A DNA stretch of 11,218 nucleotides, from positions 1-11,218 of the forward strand of contig CAYQPE010000057.1 of assembly GCA_964419445.1 (NCBI GenBank), read 5' to 3'. The DNA is from JABHHG01 sp964419445. GTDB taxonomy: Bacteria > Fidelibacterota > Marinisomatia > SCGC-AAA003-L08 > D37C17. Of the stretch, positions 1 through 7,556 are shown one piece after another (position 1 is the first letter of the stretch; each line of letters opens with the position of its first letter). The notes below the pieces were generated by a model that was not told where the DNA came from, did not search any database, and was given only the letters and a program-made list of their open reading frames with translations. Both the position numbers and the translations under genes were made by a program.

Positions 1-816
1 CCACCCACTATTAAAAAATTGTTCTGCCTTAATGGTGTAAGTGGTATCATGATTATTATATAATTGACTGGATATAAGAATATGATCTATATGGCTGGGC
101 CATGTGGGAAAGGACCAATTAGACGATGAATTTTCCCACGCAATATAATAATCGGTAAAGGTGTAATTTGGAGCATTTATAAAATCTTGAAAAACATTAT
201 CAGATATGTGGTCATTGAGCTCATCATTCATATCGCCTAAGAGTACAATATTATGATTGGAATGTACAGAATCTAAATAATCTTTTGTCATTTGAACAGA
301 TAATAATCGTCTATATTCTTCATCATTATATTGAGTTGAGTCAATATTCCCATCCCCACAGCATTTATAATGATTATTAATGATATACACATGTTGCGAT
401 TTCCAAGTTACCTCTAACATATATGGTGTACGCGTGAGCTCATATTCATCTAGTTCTTCAATTTCATATATATCCGAAATATTTAAGTCAGATTTATATA
501 CAAATGCTAATCCGTAAGAACCTGAAGTTCGTTGGCCAGTCCATCCATTTAATTTGTTTAATAATGAGTTAAAATAGGAACTACTCCCAATTTCTTGCAT
601 GGCGATAATATCTGCATCAATGGCTTCAATCATTTCCGCTAATTTTTCCACAGTAAACTCATTATTCTTAGGGAAGCCCTCAATATTCCATGTAATGATG
701 TCAAGGGTTTCATCTGTTCCAAACTGGATGGTAGAAGGGGGATCAGATATTACAGTGTTTTTGGCACAACTCATTAATAATATGAGTATGGCTATAAAAA
801 TAGTGCGAACATGCAT
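1..816 (-). CDS. Endonuclease/exonuclease/phosphatase family lipoprotein (C-terminus cut by window edge)
   Basis: Reading the minus strand from ATG at 816 gives 272 codons without a stop, running off the left edge. The N-terminus is a lipoprotein signal: a hydrophobic stretch, then LLMSC with the lipidated Cys at residue 17, so the protein is probably membrane-anchored and faces the periplasm or surface. The rest matches the EEP (DNase I-like metal-dependent phosphoesterase) fold. Visible active-site motifs are TWNIEGF (Asn44), MQEIG (Glu75), NNHYK (His149), LGDMND (Asp195, Asn197) and SHIDHI (Asp244, His245). These supply the metal-binding and acid/base residues of the family, so an active phosphodiesterase is likely. 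The substrate (nucleic acid, phospholipid or other) cannot be told from sequence. Two adjacent cysteines (152-153) follow the active-site His149. No clear Shine-Dalgarno precedes the ATG. The start is supported by the lipobox position. The gene is divergent from the threonine dehydrogenase gene, with a 96-bp gap. Confidence 0.85.
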   Translation of the reverse strand, partial: MHVRTIFIAILILLMSCAKNTVISDPPSTIQFGTDETLDIITWNIEGFPKNNEFTVEKLAEMIEAIDADIIAMQEIGSSSYFNSLLNKLNGWTGQRTSGSYGLAFVYKSDLNISDIYEIEELDEYELTRTPYMLEVTWKSQHVYIINNHYKCCGDGNIDSTQYNDEEYRRLLSVQMTKDYLDSVHSNHNIVLLGDMNDELNDHISDNVFQDFINAPNYTFTDYYIAWENSSSNWSFPTWPSHIDHILISSQLYNNHDTTYTIKAEQFFNSGW

Positions 817-912
817 GATTAAAATTATTGGTTCTCATCTATGCAAATCAAGGTAGAATGGTGAGAAGTCTTGTAAATTATCCCCCGTTCAAATTTCAAA
901 ATAGGATAATTA

Positions 913-1926
913 ATGCGAAAGCAGAGCATACTCATTACTGGTGCCAATGGAGAAATTGGTCACGGTCTTATACATGCCCTCAATAAGCAAGGTGAAAAAA
1001 ACATCCTTGCATTGGACTTACACCCCCTTTCTTCTGAAGTAGAGGGATGTGTGCAAGAGTCTGTTGTAGGCAATATTTTAGATAAAAATTTATTAGAACA
1101 GCTTAATAGTGAATATGAAATAACCACCATTTTTCACTTGGCTGCATTACTCAGTACACGCGCAGAGTTTTCTCCCCAAATGGCCCATGAAGTAAATGTA
1201 ACAGGCACCCTTAATTTACTGAGCCTAGCTATTGATCAAGCCAAAAGCCAAGGGAATCCTGTTAAATTTTTCTTTCCCAGCTCTATTGCAGTATATGGTA
1301 TGAACGGGGAAAAGGAAAGTGCAGGCGAAATTTCAGAAAAGGAATACTGTCATCCAGAAACCATGTATGGATGCAACAAACTCTACTGTGAAAATTTGGG
1401 GATTTATCATGCCAATTATTATCATCGATTAGCAGATGATTATAAATCTAATTTGGTAGATTTTCGTTCTATACGTTTTCCAGGAATTATTAGTGCAATG
1501 ACCATTCCCACAGGAGGCACCAGTGATTTCCTTCCAGAAATGATTCATGCTGCGGCAAAGGGTGATGTGTATGATTGTTTTGTTCGGAATGATGCGCGTA
1601 TGCCCTTTATGGTCATGCCAGATGCCATAAAAGCTATTCTAAATTTAATGGATGCAGAAAAATCCCAGTTATCTCAACATGTATATAATATTACTGCATT
1701 TAATCCCAGTGCAGAAGAATTTGCTCATCATGTGAAAACATATTTTCCCAATGCATCTATCAATATTTCGGTAAATGAAAAGCGTCAATCCATTGTAGAT
1801 AGTTGGCCTGCCAATGTTGATGATAGCTTGGCACAAAAAGATTGGAATTGGCAACCCACCTATAATCTGGGTAATGCCTTTGAGCAATATTTGATACCTC
1901 AAATTAGTAAACAATATGAGAAATAA
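913..1926 (+). CDS. tdh: L-threonine 3-dehydrogenase, short-chain (SDR/epimerase-like) type
   Basis: This 337-residue extended-SDR protein has an N-terminal NAD-binding Rossmann motif (TGANGEIG, residues 9-16) and an acidic residue after the second strand (Asp35), which favours NAD over NADP. The catalytic set is PSSIAVYG (Ser123/Ser124) and YGCNK (Tyr152, Lys156). Threonine-dehydrogenase hallmarks rather than sugar-epimerase ones are HLAALLS (75-81), the FRSIRFPGIIS stretch (184-194), the Gly-Gly-Thr loop at 201-203, and the C-terminal RQSIVDSWPANVDDS (291-305). It would oxidise L-threonine to 2-amino-3-ketobutyrate in the cytoplasm. The directly abutting kbl gene, which takes that unstable product, strongly supports the call. 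This family is unrelated to the zinc MDR enzyme called Tdh in E. coli, so the symbol reflects function only. An AGGA at 903-906, 6 nt before ATG, supports the start. The main alternative is a generic NAD-dependent epimerase. Confidence 0.88.
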   Translation: MRKQSILITGANGEIGHGLIHALNKQGEKNILALDLHPLSSEVEGCVQESVVGNILDKNLLEQLNSEYEITTIFHLAALLSTRAEFSPQMAHEVNVTGTLNLLSLAIDQAKSQGNPVKFFFPSSIAVYGMNGEKESAGEISEKEYCHPETMYGCNKLYCENLGIYHANYYHRLADDYKSNLVDFRSIRFPGIISAMTIPTGGTSDFLPEMIHAAAKGDVYDCFVRNDARMPFMVMPDAIKAILNLMDAEKSQLSQHVYNITAFNPSAEEFAHHVKTYFPNASINISVNEKRQSIVDSWPANVDDSLAQKDWNWQPTYNLGNAFEQYLIPQISKQYEK

Positions 1927-3111
1927 ATGGATACCATTACACAACGATTATCAACTGAGTTGGCAGATATAAAATCTGCAGGGCTATATAAAGATGAACG
2001 CATTATTGAATCTCAGCAATGGGCAGAAATTTATGTAAATGAAGCCAATGTGTTAAATTTTTGTGCCAATAATTATTTAGGGTTGTCTAGTGATAAGCGA
2101 CTCATCAGAGCGGCACAAGAGGGCTTAGATAAATGGGGGTTTGGGCTTAGTTCAGTTCGATTTATCTGTGGGACTCAATCCATCCATAAAACGTTGGAAG
2201 ATAAATTATCAGCATTTTTACAGATGGATGATACCATATTATATACATCCTGTTTTGATGCAAATGGTGGATTATTTGAAACCCTTCTTGGGCCAGAAGA
2301 TGCCATTATTTCTGATGCATTAAATCATGCTTCCATTATTGATGGAGTACGTCTTTGCAAAGCACAACGGCATCGTTATGCAAATTCTGATATGGCACAG
2401 TTAGAAGAAATTTTACAAAATACTCAAGATGCCCGTACGCGGCTTATCACCACAGATGGCGTATTTTCTATGGATGGTTATGTGGCCAAATTAAAAGCAA
2501 TTTGTGATTTAGCAGAAAAATATAACGCATTGGTTCACGTTGATGATTCACATGCCACTGGATTTTTTGGCCCCACAGGTCGGGGCTCTATTGAACATTG
2601 CAATGTTATGGGTCGGGTAGATATTGTTACCTCTACTTTAGGAAAAGCCCTTGGAGGTGCTTCAGGAGGATTTACATCTGGATCACAACAAATAATTGAT
2701 ATGCTTCGTCAACGTTCTCGACCATATTTATTTAGCAATACCGTCGCACCTGCAATTGTTACTGCATCTATTGCAGTATTGGATATCTTATCTGAAACCA
2801 CAGATTTACGCGATAAAGTAGAAGAAAATACAGCATATTTTAGAGCTGAAATGACCAATGCTGGATTTGAAATAAAAGCAGGAGAACATCCCATTGTACC
2901 CATCATGTTAGGTGATGCAAAACTCTCTCAAGACATTGCAAGAGATTTACTTACAGAAGGGGTGTATGTTATAGGATTTTTCTTTCCCGTTGTACCCAAA
3001 GGGGAGGCAAGAATTCGGGTTCAAATTAGTGCTGCACATACTAAAGCTCAATTAGACACTGCTATTGCAGCCTTTATAAAGATTGGGAAAAAATACGGCG
3101 TTATAAGCTAA
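1927..3111 (+). CDS. kbl: 2-amino-3-ketobutyrate CoA ligase (glycine C-acetyltransferase)
   Basis: This 394-residue alpha-oxoamine synthase belongs to fold-type I PLP enzymes. It joins 2-amino-3-ketobutyrate and CoA to give glycine and acetyl-CoA, the second step of threonine breakdown. Visible motifs are the substrate-end NNYLGL (48-53), NHASI with PLP-stacking His134, TDGVFSMDG (176-184), VDDSHATG with the PLP-binding Asp207 and His209, and STLGKALGG with the Schiff-base Lys240. The C-terminus has the family's P-x-G-x-A-R-I-R-x-Q-I-S-A-x-H pattern. The length is close to the E. coli enzyme. The related 8-amino-7-oxononanoate synthase (BioF) and 5-aminolevulinate synthase share these motifs. 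The preceding threonine dehydrogenase decides for Kbl. The ATG follows the upstream stop TAA with no gap, so the two are almost certainly co-transcribed and translationally coupled. The stop overlaps the convergent minus-strand stop by 4 nt, leaving no room for a terminator between them. Confidence 0.94.
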   Translation: MDTITQRLSTELADIKSAGLYKDERIIESQQWAEIYVNEANVLNFCANNYLGLSSDKRLIRAAQEGLDKWGFGLSSVRFICGTQSIHKTLEDKLSAFLQMDDTILYTSCFDANGGLFETLLGPEDAIISDALNHASIIDGVRLCKAQRHRYANSDMAQLEEILQNTQDARTRLITTDGVFSMDGYVAKLKAICDLAEKYNALVHVDDSHATGFFGPTGRGSIEHCNVMGRVDIVTSTLGKALGGASGGFTSGSQQIIDMLRQRSRPYLFSNTVAPAIVTASIAVLDILSETTDLRDKVEENTAYFRAEMTNAGFEIKAGEHPIVPIMLGDAKLSQDIARDLLTEGVYVIGFFFPVVPKGEARIRVQISAAHTKAQLDTAIAAFIKIGKKYGVIS

Positions 3112-3968
3112 AAAGTTTTACTCAGAGTTAGGGAATTAATAAACCCTGCTCCAGGAAGATACCCTGAGGCAATGTCCATATCCCAACGGAGTAATTTAAA
3201 TTTTATTCCAAGGCCCAAATTTTCAGAGTTAATTTTTGTATTTGCTATTGATAATGCTGAACTCAATCGAAGTTTAATTTTATATTTAGTATTTAATTCA
3301 ATACCTGAGATGAATTTATAGGCCGTAGAATGAGCATATTTCTTTATATCAGTAAAAACAATGGCAGGCAAATACGATGGTGTTGTATAAATTGATATTT
3401 GAATTTGGGGTTCAACACTTTCTTTATTATTCCCATAATCATCAAAAATATATCCTATATTTTTCAGAGAAATTCCAAACCCTGAACGGCGTGAAATTTG
3501 GGAACGCATTCCCATTGAAAAATACACACTCTGAGATGTGGTAGATTCAATATTACTGTAATTGTATGCACCGCTTATGCCAACTGAAATGGATGACCAT
3601 TTTGATTTTAATGCCCCCTTAAAGAGAATATCATTGGCAGAAAAGGTTTCATTACTAACGCCATCTTTAAAGGTGCCAAAATGTAGATTTGCAATGGTAA
3701 ACACATACATATATTTTGATGTAGGGATAAACACATCTGCAGCCAATAATGAAACACCCGTTGGAAAAATTTGGGTATGTATGCCCACACCATCACGTTT
3801 AATTATACTTGAAGGGTTATGGCTTCCATAGTGAGTTAATATTGATTCACCGCCCCCAGAAAAGGCTATATCTCGTCCATTCAACGGAATAGAATTGAGG
3901 GGATATAGAGATTGGGAATATCCCAGTGAAATTAATATACTGCTAGTCCAAATGAGAATTTTCATCAT
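3108..3968 (-). CDS. PorV/PorQ-like outer-membrane beta-barrel protein
   Basis: This 286-residue protein has an N-terminal signal peptide (hydrophobic residues about 3-16, likely cleavage near residues 18-20). What follows is rich in alternating hydrophobic and polar strands with aromatic ends, and it finishes in Phe as many outer-membrane barrels do. The segment after the signal (GRDIAFSGGG at 31-40, then H-N-P-S-S near 50-54) resembles the conserved start of PorV/PorQ/UPF0164 proteins, where a G-A-R-x-x-A-L-G-G motif precedes N-P-A. Known PorV and PorQ proteins belong to the type IX secretion apparatus or related envelope systems. No other secretion gene is visible here, so a secretion role is not shown. 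Two tandem ATGs (3968 and 3965) are possible starts. Both lie inside the end of the upstream peptidase gene (26-nt overlap with the first), implying coupled translation. It is the last gene of the minus-strand cluster. Confidence 0.65.
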   Translation of the reverse strand: MMKILIWTSSILISLGYSQSLYPLNSIPLNGRDIAFSGGGESILTHYGSHNPSSIIKRDGVGIHTQIFPTGVSLLAADVFIPTSKYMYVFTIANLHFGTFKDGVSNETFSANDILFKGALKSKWSSISVGISGAYNYSNIESTTSQSVYFSMGMRSQISRRSGFGISLKNIGYIFDDYGNNKESVEPQIQISIYTTPSYLPAIVFTDIKKYAHSTAYKFISGIELNTKYKIKLRLSSALSIANTKINSENLGLGIKFKLLRWDMDIASGYLPGAGFINSLTLSKTF

Positions 3969-4851
3969 TCAATTTTTCTAATTCTTCTTCAATTTCCCAA
4001 CGTTTTAAAATCTTTTTATTTCGTTGGCGTTTATATAAAAATCCACCTACTAAAATTATGGGCAGAAAGATAAAGATTAACTTAGAGGCATTTGCTAAAA
4101 ACATCCAATTATAGTTTTCTTCAATAAAAATTTCCATATTAATCTGTATATCTGTTTTATCATGAGAGGTGATAGATTCCACGGTTTTCCAAAATGGAGA
4201 CCCCTGTTGCATAGTTGCTATAATTTTATCATGGATATCATTTCCATAATAGTATTCCAACGCATACACCATTGCGGCAGATTGTGCATAGGCCAATGTG
4301 GAATTGGACTTTTTAACGCGGTTAAAACTTTCTAAATCATTAAAATAATGTAGGCGATTATTCCACTTGGCTTTTGAGATTTCTAACCGATGCTTGAAAG
4401 AAAATTCATCTGCTTGACGCATGGCCAGACCTTCCTTATACCATGATGGAAAGGTGTGACTAAATTTTATTCGATTTAGAAATACATGGTTTAGTTCATG
4501 AATGACCACTTCCAATAAACGAGAAAATGATATCCCAGATACATGAGGTGCTTGAATTATGATTCGATCTGGATTTCTTTTGGCAACGGCAATACCCCAT
4601 TCTGGAATGGGTCCCTTTGCTTTTTTATAAAAATCTGCCTTATTGGCTGTGATATATACTGAAAAGGGTCGGTGTTGAACTGCCCCCCATTCATCCACCA
4701 TTAATTTAGTTTGGGTTAATATGAGATTTTTTACTGCGTCAATATTTTCAATTTTTCCCCCATAAATTTCTAAAGTACATGGTCCCCATTTGGTATCAAA
4801 TTCAGATGCCCAACTTATTGAAAATAATAAAATAAATATCAAATATCTCAT
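3943..4851 (-). CDS. Membrane-anchored gluzincin-type metallopeptidase (peptidase MA-like)
   Basis: This 302-residue protein has a signal peptide (residues about 1-15, ending S-W-A-S) and an extracytoplasmic domain with the zinc motif HELNH (His118, Glu119, His122). Eighteen residues after the last histidine comes W-Y-K-E-G-L-A, where Glu140 is the likely third zinc ligand. This HExxH plus E-G-L-A arrangement is typical of the peptidase MA-like group. One transmembrane helix (about 257-273, rich in Ile, Leu and Phe) precedes a short, strongly charged tail (274-302) that looks coiled-coil-like and probably sits in the cytoplasm. The protease would thus be held at the inner membrane facing the periplasm. 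The substrate is unknown. Its start overlaps the priA stop as ATGA, and its end overlaps the next gene by 26 nt, so all three are likely one transcript. Activity is inferred from intact motif residues only. Confidence 0.75.
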   Translation of the reverse strand: MRYLIFILLFSISWASEFDTKWGPCTLEIYGGKIENIDAVKNLILTQTKLMVDEWGAVQHRPFSVYITANKADFYKKAKGPIPEWGIAVAKRNPDRIIIQAPHVSGISFSRLLEVVIHELNHVFLNRIKFSHTFPSWYKEGLAMRQADEFSFKHRLEISKAKWNNRLHYFNDLESFNRVKKSNSTLAYAQSAAMVYALEYYYGNDIHDKIIATMQQGSPFWKTVESITSHDKTDIQINMEIFIEENYNWMFLANASKLIFIFLPIILVGGFLYKRQRNKKILKRWEIEEELEKLNDENSHLD

Positions 4852-7067
4852 AACATTGAAACTGGATCCATATCTATTTGAACCCTTACCCCTTTCTGCA
4901 CTCCTTCAAAAACATTCACGCCCAATACATTATAAATAAAGGTATGGATTTTTGATGCAGACGTAGCTGTTGATTTAATTATAATATGGTTACGCCAATT
5001 TTCTCTAATTCGCTCAATGGGTGCAGGAACTGGACCTAATATTTGGAAGTCCTTATTTTTTAATTGTAGTTTTGCACTTATTTGTGAAGAAATTGAATTT
5101 ACATTGTGTTGGTTTTTACCCGATATGAGAATACGTGAAATTCGAGAAAATGGTGGATAGGATAATTCTTGTCGTTGAGCCAAGGCAATACTGTAAAACT
5201 TTTGGATATTCAGTTGAGCCGCCGATTGTATATATGGATCTTGAGGATTAAAAGTTTGGATAACGGCTTTCCCTGGTTTGGTATGTCGACCAGACCGACC
5301 ACAAACTTGATAGAGTAACTGAAATGTACGTTCTCCTGCTCTGAAGTCTGGTAAAAATAGTCCTGAATCAGCGTTAATGATGCCTACCAAAGTTACATTG
5401 GGAAAATCAAGCCCTTTGGCAATCATTTGTGTGCCCAACAGAATATCAGCTTTTTCTTCTTCAAACTGCTGAAGAATTTTATGATGTGCCCCTCGTTTTT
5501 GTACAGTATCAACATCCATACGTAGCACCCTAGCATTGGGGAAGGTTTCGCCTATTACTTCTTCCACATGTTGGGTGCCTGAACCCTTCAATTGAAGTGA
5601 ATCTCCATTACATTCTCCACAAGTATGTAAAATTTGAGTTTCAAATTTGCAATAATGACAGATGAGTTTTTGCTGTGATCGATGATAGGTTAAACTAACG
5701 GCACAATGATTACAAGTAGATATATGGCCGCATTCCTCACATTGCTGAATTAATGAAAACCCTCGCCTGTTTTGCAAAAGAATAATTTGTTCTTTATTTT
5801 GTAAGCAATGCTCAATTTCCCCTTTCAAAACGTCACTAAGTATTGGGGTTTCTTCCCCAAAATTGGATTCATTTTTCATATCTACTAATTTTACTTGAGG
5901 ATATATTGACTCACCAAATCTCTCTGACAGTTTTAAATGTGAAAGTTTATTCTTTATTGAATTATAATGAGATTCTAAACTGGGTGTTGCGCTAGTAAGT
6001 AAAACAGTTGCGTTGGCAAATTTACCTCGAATTAACGCAACATCACGAGCATGATATCGAGGAGAAGGGGATTCCTGTTTATACGAAGATTCCTGTTCTT
6101 CATCTACAATGATTAATTGCAAATTATTTAATGGTGCAAACATGGCACTACGTGCACCAACCACAACGGAATAGTTACCTTTTTTTAATTGTTGCCATGT
6201 CCATCCTTTTTCTGCCTTCGTCATTTTGCTATGCCAAAGGGCAACACGAGCACCAAAAGCCCTCCTAAACCGTTTTGCAACTTGAGGAGTTAGGCTAATT
6301 TCTGGTACTAATACTAATACTGTACCCCCATTATTTACTACTTCTTGGGCTAATTTTAAATAGACTTCTGTCTTGCCACTCCCCGTAACTCCGTGTAGTA
6401 AAAATGGTGAATATTTCCCATTATTTAATTCTTCTTTGATGGGTGTAAACACCGCATTTTGTGCTGTTGATAATGTGATTTCTTGGACTTCACCGGGAAT
6501 CATCATATCAAAGGGATCATATACTTTTGCTTGTTGGACTGTTTTTATAAATCCCTTTTTTTCTAATGCTGTTGAAATGCTATGAGGTGAAGATACAATT
6601 TCACTCAAAGTAGATAGACGAATAGGCTCATCCACTTGGGATAATGCCATTAAAAATTCATATTGTGCATAGGCTTTACTGTCCCACGATGCTAATGCTG
6701 ATTCACCATCTGGAGTAATTTGAACATATTTCACCAATTGGGGGGAGTAGGCATCCATAAAACTTTGAGGAATAGCAGATTTGAGCACCTGCCCCATGGG
6801 TGATATATAATATTTAGACATCCATTCTAAAGTGTTCCATAAATCTTGGGGGAGTTGTAAATCTGATTCATGAATATTGAGTATGTCTTTAATTTTTCCA
6901 TTATATGATGAATTTTTATCAACAGAAAGTACATAGCCAATAAGTGTACGCTTTCCCATGGAGGCTTGAACACAAGCACCCCGTTGTAATGTTGATTGTA
7001 ATTTTTGGGGAACCGAATAGGTAAATGTTTGAAATCGAGAAATAGGAAATGTTACACGCACGAACAT
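4848..7067 (-). CDS. priA: Primosomal replication restart helicase PriA (N')
   Basis: PriA is the superfamily 2 helicase that recognises stalled forks and starts primosome assembly. From ATG at 7067 it has 739 residues, normal for the family. In order: the N-terminal DNA-binding domain (beginning M-F-V-R-V-T-F-P), Walker A GVTGSGKT (226-233), motif II as DEEQ (322-325), LLTSATPS motif III (about 356-363), and a zinc region of four C-x2-C pairs (Cys443/446, 452/455, 470/473, 483/486). Motif V begins GTQMIAKG (545-552) and motif VI is QVCGRSGR (587-594). Motifs II and VI depart from the usual DEEH and QVAGRAGR. The frame could be extended to a TTG at 7085, adding six residues, but ATG at 7067 fits the family's N-terminus better. 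Neither start has a Shine-Dalgarno. The stop overlaps the peptidase start by 4 nt (ATGA). Confidence 0.95.
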   Translation of the reverse strand: MFVRVTFPISRFQTFTYSVPQKLQSTLQRGACVQASMGKRTLIGYVLSVDKNSSYNGKIKDILNIHESDLQLPQDLWNTLEWMSKYYISPMGQVLKSAIPQSFMDAYSPQLVKYVQITPDGESALASWDSKAYAQYEFLMALSQVDEPIRLSTLSEIVSSPHSISTALEKKGFIKTVQQAKVYDPFDMMIPGEVQEITLSTAQNAVFTPIKEELNNGKYSPFLLHGVTGSGKTEVYLKLAQEVVNNGGTVLVLVPEISLTPQVAKRFRRAFGARVALWHSKMTKAEKGWTWQQLKKGNYSVVVGARSAMFAPLNNLQLIIVDEEQESSYKQESPSPRYHARDVALIRGKFANATVLLTSATPSLESHYNSIKNKLSHLKLSERFGESIYPQVKLVDMKNESNFGEETPILSDVLKGEIEHCLQNKEQIILLQNRRGFSLIQQCEECGHISTCNHCAVSLTYHRSQQKLICHYCKFETQILHTCGECNGDSLQLKGSGTQHVEEVIGETFPNARVLRMDVDTVQKRGAHHKILQQFEEEKADILLGTQMIAKGLDFPNVTLVGIINADSGLFLPDFRAGERTFQLLYQVCGRSGRHTKPGKAVIQTFNPQDPYIQSAAQLNIQKFYSIALAQRQELSYPPFSRISRILISGKNQHNVNSISSQISAKLQLKNKDFQILGPVPAPIERIRENWRNHIIIKSTATSASKIHTFIYNVLGVNVFEGVQKGVRVQIDMDPVSML

Positions 7068-7137
7068 GGGGAAATTTAGGGGCAATCTATAATTATTCGT
7101 GATGGATTGTTATGTAGTTTTGCTAATTAACAATTTT

Positions 7138-7274
7138 CTACTCACCCACAACGATGGTTTTAAATTTTTTAATAATCACTGAACCATCATCTAGTGTGTC
7201 AACTACTTCTTTTTCAATGTTGTGAATGTGGTTTGAGCTTTCTTTCAATAAAGATTTCAATTCCTCATTTTTTT
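7138..7274 (-). other. A7 homopolymer and out-of-frame continuation of the small membrane protein gene
   Basis: On the minus strand the run of seven A at 7274-7268 is followed by the stop TGA. If the run were six A, the frame would pass the stop and read on as N-E-E-L-K-S-L-L-K-E-S-S, continuing through an I-E-K-E-V-V-D-T-L-D-D-G-S stretch to a TAG at 7138-7140. This would give one 121-residue protein spanning 7138-7504. The downstream stretch is well-formed (charged helix, then a D-D-G-S-V-I-I-K-K strand pattern) and has no ATG of its own in frame. It could reflect a sequencing or assembly error in the homopolymer, a recent inactivating mutation, or slippage by RNA polymerase or ribosome. 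The sequence alone does not decide. A gap of 70 nt then separates it from priA. Confidence 0.6.
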
Positions 7275-7504
7275 AATAACTCATCAAGATTTTTAATATC
7301 AATATCCTCATCATCAAAGGCAAAGACTTCCACGCCTACATCATGAATTTTAGAACAACCATGACCATATTTTCCGTGCCATTTTATCTTATGGCATCCG
7401 CCATTACCGTCTCTCCATAAGCTAATTGATAGCGTGAGAACAAAAATTCCAACTGAAAAAAATAAGAATGCTTTCCCTGCTTTATAGATATTGTCAAAAT
7501 TCAT
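7265..7504 (-). CDS. Small single-pass membrane protein, unknown function, probably cut short by a frameshift
   Basis: I do not recognise this 79-residue protein. It has one membrane helix (about residues 12-30, AFLFFSVGI onward). Next comes a short segment rich in Gly, His and Cys (Cys37, His38, His43, His48, Cys50, His54) that could bind a metal, and then an acidic stretch (64-69) ending N-L-D-E-L-L-K-K. The start is firm: AGGAAG lies 6 nt before the ATG, the best ribosome site in the window. The stop TGA (7265-7267) comes directly after a run of seven A (7268-7274 on the plus strand as T). Just past it, another frame stays open for about 42 further codons and reads as a natural continuation (see the separate entry). 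The gene heads the minus-strand cluster leading into priA and is divergent from the chorismate mutase, 52 bp away. Confidence 0.6.
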   Translation of the reverse strand: MNFDNIYKAGKAFLFFSVGIFVLTLSISLWRDGNGGCHKIKWHGKYGHGCSKIHDVGVEVFAFDDEDIDIKNLDELLKK

Positions 7505-7556
7505 ATTTTACTTCCTTTTTAATTTTAAGTGAAGAACAAGGTCTGTAAATTTACAC

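Noticed and set aside
599..856. Plus-strand open frame over the start of the EEP lipoprotein gene
   Set aside because: It is antisense to the lipobox and catalytic motifs of the minus-strand gene and looks like no known protein.
817..912. Promoters in the divergent gap between the lipoprotein and threonine dehydrogenase genes
   Set aside because: A TAGAAT at 854-859 resembles a -10 box, but no -35 sits at a suitable distance. Nothing convincing was seen on the minus strand either.
7068..7085. TTG at 7085 as the priA start (six extra residues)
   Set aside because: ATG at 7067 begins exactly where PriA family similarity begins; a rarer start codon with no Shine-Dalgarno is less likely.
7106..7134. 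7-bp inverted repeat ATTGTTA / TAACAAT between the small membrane gene and priA
   Set aside because: The loop is 15 nt, the stem is AT-rich and no T run follows on either strand, so it does not support a terminator.
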